From Trissonchulus latispiculum (taxonomy: Eukaryota > Nematoda > Enoplea > Enoplida > Ironidae): a stretch of 64,000 nucleotides of DNA. The notes beneath the pieces were generated by a model. That model saw only the letters and a program-made list of their open reading frames with translations. It ran no database searches and was not told the origin of the DNA. The translations under genes were made by a program, and so were the position numbers. Below, piece by piece: positions 54,614 through 64,000 of this stretch (position 1 is the stretch's first letter; every line of letters begins with the position of its first letter). Location of the stretch: NCBI GenBank assembly GCA_030248195.1, contig JASAND010027724.1:160374-224373 (forward strand), given 5' to 3'.

Positions 54614-57600
54614 GTTTGCCTGCATTTTTTCCAGATTTTTTATGTCGTCTGCTCTGTTTTCTTGTTTTTTCTGGTACTTTTTCTGTCATCACATCTGTTG
54701 ACAAGACTACGTACGTAGTGCTTCTTATGAAGCGTAAATATGATAGAATTTTGTGTATGTTTAGTATATACCAATTTTTTGTGTCTGTTATTTTTCTTCG
54801 ACTGTTATTATTGTAATGATTCTGGAATTGTCTTTACTGTTTGGATTTCTACTTTGCATTTACGTATGTTCTCTGTTTGTGGTTTAGTTAGGCAGACGTG
54901 GTCGTTAAAATTCACCAAAATTTTGAAATTTTGAAATTTGCTTACAGGGTTAGCTCCTTGACCGAATTAGTGTTTTAAAAATAGCGTTAAAATTAACCCA
55001 GTTCAGATTACTGGGCATAAGTTTATCTTTGATTATTTTTCCTACAAAGGATTGAGTTAAATTTAACTTTATAGTTTCATTCGGTTTTTAACTATTTTTT
55101 TGGATTATAAGCTGTGTGTTGCTAGTTTCTCATTGCTTTGTTGGTCTGCCCATCAGTTTCATACAGATTCATCAAGATTTAGAACTGTTTTTGAATACCT
55201 GTTTTTGAGAATAGGATTATTCGTTTTTCAAACATGTATCATCAAGAGTACATAATAGAATACTCGACATACTCTTGGTATCATCAAGAGTACATAATAA
55301 CTAAGAGTGTGACAAGCGTCCCACTCTTAGTTATTAGGCTGCAGACATCATCTGCACAATAACGGCTTACCCGCCCCACAACTGAGTACCTGGTGACCCT
55401 CCCCCCCACAACTGAGTACCAGGTACACAATTGTGTACCAGCACTCGCTTGTATGTTTACATGTTGAAGCCAAAAACATTCTATCAGCAGCTGGCCACTT
55501 TTGAGCTTCAACATGTAAACATACAAGCGAGTGCTGGTACACAATTGTGTACCTGGTACTCAGTTGTGGGGGGGGGGTCACCAGGTACTCAGTTGTGGGG
55601 GGGGGTAGGCCGTTATTGTGCAGATGATGTTTTTCGCTTGATAACTAAGAGCGTAACGCTTGTCACACTCTTAGTTATTATGTACTCTTGGTATCATTAA
55701 TTTGTCTTTTTTATGTAACTTAGTTGGAACAAATGAGGCTAATGCATATTATACGTGCGCTCGTGAATGACTGGAGGAAAATACAATCGGTTTATGAATA
55801 TACTGGCCCTTTTTTAGTGGGGGGGGCCCACTTTTCGATTCCCCCTTCCACTTTTCGGAGCCCCCCCCCCACTTTTTTGGGGTCGCCCAAAAGTGTCAAA
55901 AATTAGGTTTTGAGGTCAAATTTTCAAAAAGTTTCTCAAATTTAGCTAATTTATGGATTTATAAGCTCAGTTTAAGCTTAAAACAGCGATTGTTTGCGTT
56001 TTTACCTTAAAAATGATAATTTTTCGCTAAAAGTTTTGGTATATTTTTACCTTCGGCTCGCCCCCCTCCACTTTTCGGAAGCCCCCCCCCCGCCCACTTC
56101 CCCCTCCTTAGGGGGTGGGGGGCGAAGCCCCCCCACTTTCAAAAACCCTTAAAAATGCCATATATATACCGTAAATTGAAATGTTAGCAATAAGTGATTC
56201 TCATTCTATGAAGTTGGTAACATAACAGTTTCTGCGTTGAGTTCTACAAAAGATTTTTTCGTTTGCTGCTTTGTCACGTCTGTAGTGCATATTAGTATTT
56301 TCGACAACTGCAGTGGCTTTGCGCATTTTTCAGCGCAGTTTGATATGTGATTCTTCATTGCATATATACATGCTCAAAGCTTGAAAGCTAAATACTTTTA
56401 GAGATAAAAGATGCTTAAATTGAGGCAAATTTATTCGAAGATTTGATTATAGAAATGTTCAGATTAAATGATTTGGATTTCGATTCGATCAAATGTTTGA
56501 TCATTGTTGTTTGATTCTACATTTTTACCGTCCAATTTTTGCCATTTCGACTTATAGTCTGAAGGAGGGCGTTTCTTTCTTTATATATTAATCCGAAATA
56601 GGTCCTGCGATTTTACAGTTTAGCATGCAGTTTTGCATTATTTATTATGCATTTCTTCATTGTTGTACATATTGTAGGATGAGAAGGAACGAGAGCGTCA
56701 GCGTCGAGAACTGGGTCAGGAGATGGCCCGGGCCGACGCCCAGTGTCGGGAGCGAGAGATGCGAGATCTCGTGGAGGAGCGAGCGCGCAACAAACAGCGA
56801 GGTCGCGAAGCCTTGCAGCGAATCAGGGAACAGATTGCACAGGATCGGTGCGTAATGTAGGCAGTCACGATACTGGCTTATTTGAACTGAGGGAGGGGGG
56901 AGTGGCCTCCCCAGTCGGCGACTCCGTCCCCCTCCATGACCCGAAAAATTGTCAAATTTTGCCATTTTCTCCATAATTTTTCTAAAGCGTTATCCGGCTT
57001 AGTTGGATTCTTCACAGAAGGTTTTTGATGTCTTGCGTTGAAAACGCCAAAACGTTGGCCATTATTAAAAAAATGAAGTAACGCTATGGTAAAAACGAAA
57101 CGCTTTTCCCGGATATTTATACTACTAAGATCATGTTAGAGAAGTTTCTGTGAGTGTTGCACTTTGCAAGTTTCACAAAATTGGCTGTAGTAGTAGCATT
57201 GCGGTAATGTTTTATGTTTGATGCTTATTTCTGGTTTCGTACGTATTTCTTCTCTGTTTCAGTCTGGAGAAACAGGAACGATTTAGTGCTCAGAAATCGG
57301 AAGATGAGACAGTGAGGGCGGAACAACAGCGAGCTAGGGCAGAGAAGTTGGCTGAAGCTCAGCGGGCCGCTGACATTAAACGCAGGTACACTACAGTATG
57401 AATACGTACGTACCTACCGATGCTTACAATTTGAAGTTTTTGAATACTTACTTAGCACTTAGCTATCGTAACAAATTAATTGACCGAAAAGTTTGGTGCT
57501 TTTGCTTCAGTAAAGACCAAACTTTTCAGAAATGAGGTCTCGTGTCAACTTAAGAATCTGTTTCGGATGTTGGGGGGGGGGGGCGGAGAGAGGTGGTGGC

Positions 57601-60398
57601 ATTTCGTGGTATGCGGGAGTGGTTGGTCATATAAACCTCGCCTTATCCCCAAGGTTTTTTTAGGCCATAGCTTAGCCACGGACTAAATTTAGGAGTCGAT
57701 GGCCTGTTGACTTTTGGCCGTTGAGGCCATTTGGCCTAAATTTTTGGACAAATGCCCAGCTAAATTTCATTGATTTTTAAGTAAAAATACTAACTTTCCA
57801 AAAGCATTTTCGGCGGCGCCGTCGGCGCGAATTTATACATTTTCACTTGTATTTCTAGTCTGTGCCAGCCGCCGGCTAATTACATTGTCTATTTGCACTT
57901 ATAAATACACATTCAAGTTATAATTTCGTTTACTGTTATAAGGATTTCATCAAAGAAATGCTATTTTAGTAGTTTCATTTTATTTCTATTAGATTCATTT
58001 TCTTATTTCTTTGGTTCTCTATTCTCGTACGCTCCTACCTGTTTTAATTTTCATTAAAATTCAAGGTAGAAACGTAGTTTTTCTGGTGTGTAAAACAGTG
58101 CCAATGGCGTTTTCATGTTCATTTAAATTTTATCACAATTTCTGAGTATATAACGCATGAATGCATGATAAACTGTAATTTTAACAATGCGTACAACAGC
58201 GCACAACCTAAAAATTTAACAAAATTTGAATGGCATAATTTTTTTGGGTGATGGCCTAAAACATTTGGGTCGTTGAGGCCATTCGGCCTAAAGTTCGGCG
58301 ACCAAAAGAGCCTGCCTCTCCCACTGGACTCTTCCTAAACCAACATTTCTGGAAAACGAAAGTCTGCGGATTTCGGGAGTCGGGTGCAAAATTTTTCGAA
58401 AAATACTTTTATTAGAGGTTATCTTTTGCCGCTGAGCTAAAAATTGAACAATTTTCAACTTGAATTAACAGTTATATACTATATACTTAATGCTGAAAGA
58501 CCTAAAAATCCAGCGGCTCCAAGAATGTTTTGAAATTGACACTCGAAACTCTGTTTTCCGGGCACATTTGAGTTCTGTGGGGGAGCCCGTACTATCCCGG
58601 GGGTCGAATTCGAAGTCTGATGAACCAGCCCTCCCTGTTGGAACAGCCTAGCCTTCCCACTTTAAGCCAGTTGTAACTGCTACAAGGCAATCCTGATCCT
58701 GACCCTTTCCATTGCTTTGCGAAAATGTTACATGTATACTCGGCGTTAGCAGCTTCCAGTTTTCGTTCGTATAATTACTAGAATGAATACAGATTGTTCT
58801 TGAGATTTCTCTGATAGTAATTCTTGTAAAACTATTTCAATTGACTCTGTTTTTAACTTTCCTATAGACCATGTAATAGTTTGATAGGAAGGCCTAAACT
58901 TTTCGGCTTACCTCTGTAACTTGTAGATTATTCCTGAAAAGGATGGATCGGCTAAGTGTAGTTCAAAGTAGCCAGATTTTTGTGTGTAAAAAGGAAGGCA
59001 ATGTTTTGAAGCTCAGTTTTTTTGAATGCTAGAGAGTTCAATCTAGAGACCTGATAGAGTTCAAGTTTTGTTAGTAATTTTGTTTCCAATATTTTGATCA
59101 TTTTGGAAGTATTGATACACTGAACAGTCAACTTTCTCGCGTTTGTTAGATTTGTGCATATTTGTTTTTCTGTTTCAGCGAAGTGGCCCGTCTGCAGTTT
59201 CGCTCTCCGGGCTTGCCGGCCGTGAAACAGGACTTTCCGGCCACTGAAACGCTGAGTGCCGTGATGGCATTCGTTTCTCAGGTATACACTAATTTTTATG
59301 GCTATACAACAGTACATTTCATGAAATCCAGGACTGTTGGCGCAGTTTGCAAATTGGCGAAATATCGCGAATTGACATCGAAAATTGGCGAAAAGTCTTG
59401 TTTAATTAGCGGCAATTCTTGATTTTTTCGCCAACTTTGGCGAAAATCGCTAATACTTCGAGCCATATTGTCGTTTTCGCCAATTTGGAAATCACGCCAC
59501 CAGTCCTAGATTTCGTTAAATGTACTGTAGTTAGCTTGAAAAACAGTTAGTGCGTCTTAAAAGTTTATAATAGGAAGAGTAAGACAATGTGCAGTTCTTT
59601 AAATGTATTAAGTCTGCAATATGCTCGAAACATTGGTTGAAATCTCCTGGGTAGGTGCTCAGTGCTTCTAAAATTGCTAAGATGATATTTTGCAAAATTA
59701 ATAGTTTTCGACAAACTAATTACTACATTGTGAGCTAGGGAAGGCATACAGCAAAGATTTCTATACGAGTATGTCGCGGAAAACAAGCTTTTTTAACTAT
59801 GTAAAATTATCCATTTAGTTCAGGGACAGTGCAAAGTATTTTAAAAAAATTTATGAAATCCTTTGTATTTCAGTCGAAAATAGGTTTTATTACCAGGTTT
59901 ATATAAGGGATTGCCTGCGCGGAATTTTTCCGAAACTTGACTGAGCTTCCTGTATATATTCCTGAAGCACGAATTTCATTTCCCTGCAATTTCAAGAACA
60001 TTTTGTTTCCATACCACTGAAAACACTTTTAGATATCTGTTTACTTCTAAAGCTTTGTGCTTCAACTTGGTATTGAAATGTAATCAGATAATCTGAGGTC
60101 CTCCAATCTTTCAGTATCAAGAGTTCCACGTTGTTTTGTTTCCTTTCCTTTATTTGTTTTTCTTTTTTTCAGAATTTCTCTTTTCCGAGTTTCACCCTGT
60201 TCCAGTCCTTTCGTCGTCGCGAGTTCGCCGAGGCGGATTTCAATCGAACCCTGACGGAGCTGGAGCTGGTCCCGTCAGCGGTTCTTATGGTAATTCCACC
60301 GGTAAGTGGAAATTATTTTAAAGTATGCTTATAATAGAAGCTGAACAAGTTCGGTCAACCTTACAGCGCCAAAAATGGTATGTAGCTAATGCCCATTA

Positions 60399-60482
<84 letters not shown>

Positions 60483-60604
60483 GAGGTCGGCAGAAGCATC
60501 GTGAGCCACGTAAAGAGTGGCCCGCGCCAATGCCACCACACCCACAAGGTTGTCGCAAAGAATAGAGAGTGAGGGGGTCGTCTCTCCCAGGTACTTCAGC
60601 CGGG

Positions 60605-60640
<36 letters not shown>

Positions 60641-62501
60641 TCAAACCACATTATAAACAATGTTTTCTGAAATGTATAATTTTTAATAAATATTTGTGGA
60701 AAATAAACATTTTTGGTTATTCAGATCCTCAAAAATCCCATGGCGTAGAGGGGTTTATGACAATTTATTAACATAAAACTCTCTTATACTCTGTTTCAGC
60801 AATAAAAATTGAGAGGCATGAAAGTTGTATGCAAGTGTTGGTCAATGAACGAAGAGCAAAGAAATTTGGACAACTTTTACGCCTTAAAATTTTTATTTGC
60901 TGAACCAGATTATAAATGTAAATACTTCTTACTGCCGTTTGCCGAACCTTCGAATTCTGGCGGCAACATTTTGCAAAAAAAATTTTACTTGTTTAAATTT
61001 TGAAAAATTATGCAAGCAGAACTGTAACACTTAATATTGACTGAATTTTGGATCAATTCTTTAATTTTTAAAAGTCGTAGCGGATTCATAATATCACAGT
61101 AGACAACGGTTAATACGAAGTGCAGCCTGGTCAAAAGCAGGTTTAAAGTTTTTGATCATTAACTACAGTTTAATCAGCAAATAATCTAAAGTTAATCTTA
61201 AGCTGATTTGGTGCAATCTCCTGTTAGTCATAAACACCCTCCACACCCAGGGATCTTTGAGGATCTGAGCTGCCAAAAATAGTTAATTTCCGTAAAATAT
61301 TCATTAAAAATTATTAATTTCAGAAAACAGTCTTTATATTTTGGTTTGTATTTTTACTATGCTAAAGCTTTCTAGCAACATTCCTATTCAAATCTCATGC
61401 AGATAAAAGAATGCGCGGAAATCATATATTATGTACATTTCAGAAACAAAACAAACCCAATATTTTTGAGGAGAAAAGAGTGGAAACCAGTGGCTGAAAT
61501 ACAAACGGAGCATGTATCGTAGTCTGTTGGCATATATATTTGTAATATATTTTTATATAAATTTATAGTGCCCGTCACATCCGTTCAGTTTCCTAAACAT
61601 ACGCGTCCATAAACATCAGCAACCCAGAAAGGTTGAAATCAGCGTAACTAACTAGTCTCAACGTCCGGGGTTGTGGCTCAGTGGTAAAGCTCTCGACTGA
61701 AGTTCCAAAGCTCGGTGGTTCGATCCCCGCCCTGGACACTTTTCTTCACATCTTTCAGATCCTGATTTCAACCTTTCACAGGCCGGTCCACAAAAAATAA
61801 GTGAACAACAAACTACTCCCCGTCTTTTTATTCAGAGGAAGCGGGCCTATACGTAGCTATTAAGACAGAGCCGTTTTTGTATTAAGTTTATTTTGTGATA
61901 CCAAGAGTACATAATAATAATAAGAGTATGCCACTAGGCACACTCTATATTATCAGAGCAAAAACTATGCTCTGCACGCTAACGGCCCACCCCCCCCGCA
62001 AATCAGACCCTAGTGACCCCCCCGCAAATCAGTACCTAGTCGAAACGGGGGTACGCTCACTCGCTCTATGTTTATGTGCTTAAGCTCGAAAACACAAGCA
62101 GTGCGTGCGCGAATTTTGTGCCTGCTTCGAGCTTTAGAACATAAACATAGCGCTCAAAATTCTTAGAAGTGAAGGGTCTAATATGCGGGGGGGTGGGTGG
62201 GCCGTTAGCGAGCAGAGCATAGTTTTTGCTCTGATAACATAGAGTGTGCCTATTATGTACTCTTGGTGATACTTATTTATTAAGTGATACTTTGCAGTAC
62301 TATGCAAATGTTGTCAGCACTATTGTGGTCATTGCTATACATTTTCTTTGATTTTCTATGTTTAGATCGCCTGCTGCTTCTTCGGGTTCTGCGTCAACTC
62401 GTCGCGAAGGCAACATGGTTCGACTGAGAAATCGATTGGATGAAACTCGACCTGATGATGATACGGCTAACTGGAATGGAAATTCCACCCAACAGTTGTG
62501 A
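54559..62501 (+). CDS. UBXN4: UBXN4 (erasin)-like gene: coiled coil, UBX domain and conserved C-terminus
   Basis: Exons: 54559-54613, 56678-56847, 57263-57385, 59179-59281, 60173-60289 (or to 60301) and 62366-62501. The first four junctions are in phase with consensus GT/AG borders. The product has a Glu/Arg/Gln-rich coiled coil, a UBX domain (VARLQFRSPGLPAV, then SFRRREFAEADFNRTLTELE and VPSAVLMV) and a C-terminus MVRLRNRLDE...NWNGNSTQQL almost identical in its last residues to animal UBXN4. In animals UBXN4 is an ER-membrane protein recruiting p97/VCP for ER-associated degradation. The UBX FPR motif is replaced by SFRRREF. Joining exon 60173 to 62366 needs two extra bases, so an exon, plausibly encoding the membrane hairpin, is missed or lost. 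The thioredoxin-like N-terminus is not found downstream of 54559; candidate exons lie at 44303 and 41124. Confidence 0.8.
55243..55277. mobile_element. 35-bp internally deleted MITE remnant
   Basis: It consists of the left terminal repeat CAAGAGTACATAATA (55243-55257), 13 bp, and the right-end word ACTCTTG (55271-55277), flanked by GTATCAT on both sides (55236-55242 and 55278-55284). The second GTATCAT is shared with the next, full-length MITE. Confidence 0.7.
55285..55690. mobile_element. MITE with 15-bp TIRs, copy A, 7-bp TSD GTATCAT
   Basis: Termini are CAAGAGTACATAATA (55285-55299) and its complement (55676-55690), flanked by direct GTATCAT (55278-55284, 55691-55697). Almost the whole element is a long imperfect inverted repeat around about 55480-55505, and each end also carries its own sub-hairpin (AATAACTAAGAGTG...CACTCTTAGTTATT). 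G/C tracts lie next to CAACTGAGTACC words. It sits in a UBXN4-like intron. Confidence 0.9.
55810..56145. repeat. G/C-tract repeat block in UBXN4-like intron
   Basis: Alternating CCCCCCC, CCACTTTTCGG and AAAAT words. Related to the other G-tract blocks in the window. Confidence 0.5.
56678..56847 (+). CDS. UBXN4: UBXN4-like exon: coiled coil
   Basis: A 170-nt exon between TTGTAG and donor GTGCGT. It encodes DEKERERQRRELGQEM, then EMRDLVEERARNKQRGREA and QRIREQIAQDR, the conserved charged coil of UBXN4/UBXN1-type proteins. It ends with two bases of an Arg codon completed by the next exon. Confidence 0.85.
57263..57385 (+). CDS. UBXN4: UBXN4-like exon: coil to UBX linker
   Basis: A 123-nt exon after CTGTTTCAG. 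It encodes LEKQERFSAQKSEDE, then AEQQRARAEKLAEAQRAA and IKR, ending at donor GTACAC with two bases of a Ser codon. Confidence 0.82.
57640..58313 (-). repeat. Dispersed repeat with GGTCGCCGAACTTTAGGCC head, copy 2
   Basis: Read on the minus strand from 58313 it matches 32279 onward for about 180 bp. The far end (57715-57745) carries GTTGAGGCCATTTGGCCTAAA, nearly the same as 58274-58294 and in the same orientation, so the unit has direct terminal similarity. A GC-rich GGCGCCGTCGGCGCG patch is inside. Confidence 0.65.
59179..59281 (+). CDS. UBXN4: UBXN4-like exon: first half of UBX domain
   Basis: A 103-nt exon after CTGTTTCAG. It encodes SEVARLQFRSPGLPAVKQD, then FPATETLSAVMAFVSQ. This corresponds to UBX strands 1-2 and helix 1 of the ubiquitin-like fold. 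Donor GTATAC. Confidence 0.88.
60173..60289 (+). CDS. UBXN4: UBXN4-like exon: second half of UBX domain
   Basis: After acceptor TTTTTTTCAG the exon reads NFSFPSFTLFQSFRRREF, then AEADFNRTLTELELVPSAVL. Two donors are possible, GTAATT at 60290 or the stronger GTAAGT at 60302 (adding VIPP). Both keep phase 0. The p97-contacting loop reads SFRRREF instead of FPR. Confidence 0.88.
60400..60640. repeat. SINE-like unit flanked by (TTG)n tracts
   Basis: (TTG)n at 60400-60483 (about 28 units) and 60604-60640 (about 12 units) enclose a 120-bp unique GC-rich segment starting AGGTCGGCAGAAGCATCG and ending CTTCAGCCGGG. SINE-type elements can end in short simple repeats, so a tail-to-tail arrangement of two insertions is plausible. 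Poly-Asn or poly-Gln frames are artefacts. Confidence 0.65.
61627..61777 (+). repeat. tRNA-like sequence enclosed by a perfect 16-bp inverted repeat
   Basis: GAAAGGTTGAAATCAG (61627-61642) and its exact complement (61762-61777) flank a tRNA-like unit at 61663-61738. The acceptor stem is GTCCGGG/CCTGGAC (one G-U), the A box TGGCTCAGTGG and the B box GGTTCGATCCC. The anticodon region (CTGAAGT) recalls tRNA-Phe, but its stem is broken and the T stem has two mismatches. Probably a tRNA-derived element, not a functional tRNA. Confidence 0.65.
61902..62267. mobile_element. MITE with 15-bp TIRs, copy B, 7-bp TSD GTGATAC
   Basis: Same terminal repeats as copy A (61902-61916 and 62253-62267), flanked by direct GTGATAC (61895-61901, 62268-62274). 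The interior is diverged from copy A but keeps the plan: subterminal hairpins, G/C tract near CAAATCAG words, a central inverted repeat (TCGAGCTT region). It sits in the last UBXN4-like intron. Confidence 0.9.
62366..62501 (+). CDS. UBXN4: UBXN4-like terminal exon
   Basis: After ATGTTTAG the exon has one base, then SPAASSGSASTRREGNMVRL, RNRLDETRPDDDTANWNG, NSTQQL and TGA at 62499-62501. The ending matches the vertebrate UBXN4 C-terminus (WNGNSTQQM) except for the last residue, the strongest single evidence for orthology. No clear AATAAA was found downstream. Confidence 0.88.
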
Positions 62502-62649
62502 CTTGTGATTGATCTGAAAAATTGATAAATTATTTCATATTGATTTTGTATCGACTTGATTTGAGAGTATATTTAATTAGATGTATGCACGGTCTTATAT
62601 ATTTGTGCCGATGTCTTGCTTGAAGTAAAAGATGGTACTGTGGCTATGG

Positions 62650-62764
62650 GTTTTTCAGATAGGCTTAGTTTAGTAAACGTGTAGGCATAGGTTTTTGCTT
62701 TTGGGCTTTTCAGGGTTTTTCAGATAGGCTTAGTTTAGTAAACGTGTAGGCATAGGTTTTTGCT
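62650..62764 (+). repeat. Tandem duplication downstream of the UBXN4-like stop
   Basis: A 50-bp segment (GTTTTTCAGATAGGCTTAG to GGCATAGGTTTTTGCT) occurs at 62650 and again at 62715, a 65-bp step, without visible difference. It probably lies in the 3' UTR. Confidence 0.85.
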
Positions 62765-62971
62765 ATTTTAGTTAGTGTTGTTTTGTCTCTTGGTTGGGTT
62801 TTCATTTGGATGCCCTGCAAATTATTCTACAATACTTACCTAGTAAATTGCTATAGTGAGAGTAGTGCTCTGCACCGACTTTCCGGACGGTGACAAGCCG
62901 GCTGGTCACATATTGAGCGGCTGACCGGCCAGTGACAGTTTTTGCGGCTAATCGTCTTAAGGTACGGGGGT

Positions 62972-63252
62972 GCGTTGCAAAAGATTCTCCTAAGCCTAGG
63001 AGCGCTCCTAAGTTCAGCTTAGGTGCTCACTTAGGAGAATCGGGTTGCAAAATATTCGCCTAAGCTAGGAGTGCTATCCACCACTCCTAACTTTTCTCCT
63101 AAGTCGGCTGAGTTTAGGAGCAGCGCTAGCTAAACTTAGGAGAAATCTTTTGAAACTGGTTTAGGAGGTCTCCTAACTTCCTCCTAGACAGCTCCCAGGC
63201 ATTCTCCTAAGTACCCTCCTAGGAGGGCACTTAGGAGAATCTTTTGCAACGC
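62972..63252. mobile_element. MITE with perfect 23-bp terminal inverted repeats
   Basis: Ends at 62972-62994 (GCGTTGCAAAAGATTCTCC and on) and 63230-63252 are exact complements. The interior is saturated with CTCCTAAG/CTTAGGAG words in both orientations, giving many subhairpins. No target duplication is obvious and no transposase is present. The superfamily cannot be assigned. Confidence 0.85.
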
Positions 63253-64000
63253 GGCCCTGGTTTCCTTTCGGGTATTTTTGACTCATACGGCTTTAATCCT
63301 TTACTTATATGGCTAAAACTTACGAAATAAGCTATTTCCGTGCTCTTTAACATTCTGGGACCAGTCTCGTATTTTTTAGGCCAAAAGATAAAGTTTAGGT
63401 TTTTGGCCTTAGGTTTCCAGTAGGTAGAGAAGATACGGGATTGGTTGTTATGGCTGGAAAGAGGACACGAAAACGAACATTTTTGCTTTTACAACCTTTT
63501 TGAGCTATCTCCAGTGGTTAAGTCAGTATAAGCAAAAAACTGTTTTTTGGGTCAAAAAATGGCCATTTTCGAGGAAATCAGTTTTTTCAAAATTACTGCC
63601 GCATGTTAGGGACAAAGTTGACTATATTTATACTCAATCGATACAACGTCTAAGTGCGCAATTTTATAAATGCCCATTAGCCGCACTTTATTGCTTTAAG
63701 TTAGAGATTTGGCCGAAAAACCATTTTGGCGAAACTGCGATTATTTTGTTTCGAACATCGATTTCTCAAAAACTGCTCGACAGATTCCTAAGATTGCAGA
63801 ATTAAAATTCGTACTTCAGCGGAGGGACGTTTTCCTTGGTTTGAGCTAAAACGTCTCCAGTTGCGAGAAAACTGAATACAAAGTTACAAAATTTCGTGTC
63901 GCCTAACGTTTGCTTAATTTTTTGGGGTATTGAGTCCTGTTGAGCCAAATCCAAAAAAACGTCCCTCGGCCCATATGCCCTCTGTATGGTAGCACAAGAA
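63253..64000. other. Right-edge stretch, nothing recognised
   Basis: AT-rich sequence. The 101-codon open frame at 63500-63805 has no motif or neighbour support. Confidence 0.4.

Noticed and set aside
55715..55800. Extra UBXN4-like exon (LEQMRLMHII...)
   Set aside because: The exons at 54559 and 56678 already join in phase with family-like sequence, and this block has no good donor and a weak acceptor.
60361..60660. Poly-Asn / poly-Gln open frames
   Set aside because: They come from (TTG)n microsatellite tracts read on the minus strand. No conserved flanking domain.
61663..61738. Functional tRNA-Phe gene
   Set aside because: The anticodon stem pairs at only some positions, the T stem has two mismatches and the length is slightly abnormal.
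63500..63805. 101-codon plus-strand open frame
   Set aside because: No recognisable motif, no splice context and AT-rich composition like the surrounding intergenic DNA.

Overview
The window is eukaryotic and almost certainly from an invertebrate animal. It has spliceosomal introns with GT/AG borders and polypyrimidine tracts, a multi-exon gene closely resembling animal UBXN4 (erasin), a pair of class C GPCR-like genes, and Ty3/gypsy-type retroelements. I cannot name the phylum or species. There is no bacterial operon structure. Most of the window is repeats.

Layout. 1-1500: minus-strand Ty3/gypsy pol debris running off the window edge. 1640-3412: simple repeats, G-rich repeats and a GGCC-palindromic element. 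3411-5579 (minus) and 12107-15269 (plus): two related class C GPCR-like genes, head to head about 6.5 kb apart. Copy A has an open ligand-binding domain and cysteine-rich domain, but its 7TM part is replaced by the GGCC repeat. Copy B keeps seven recognisable hydrophobic segments but carries frameshifts, stops, a deletion and a 33-nt templated insertion. About 15900-30161 (minus): a decayed Ty3/gypsy-like element with protease, RT-RNase H and integrase, followed by about 5 kb of broken proline/serine-rich coding sequence ending in a well-conserved NADAR (YbiA-like) domain at 19229-20212. This is the most unusual item in the window.

30-54 kb: a dense field of repeats. These are G-tract blocks, GGCC palindromes, elements headed by a hairpin of the type ATAGGGGTCGC-loop-GCGACCCCTAT followed by ATAATATG, minisatellites of about 58, 140-149 and 160 bp, and three foldback elements with very similar long arms (36549-37689, 51036-51895, 53211-53999).

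54.5-62.5 kb: exons of a plus-strand UBXN4-like gene (coiled coil, UBX domain, conserved C-terminus ending WNGNSTQQL). Two weaker upstream exons may lie at 41124 and 44303. Its introns hold two MITEs of one family with 7-bp target duplications (55285-55690, 61902-62267), a SINE-like unit with (TTG)n tails and a tRNA-like sequence inside an inverted repeat. A further MITE with perfect 23-bp ends lies at 62972-63252.

The UBXN4-like gene is the only locus I would call probably functional. GPCR copy A could encode a soluble ectodomain. The rest looks like mobile DNA and its remains. All calls were made by eye without database searches.
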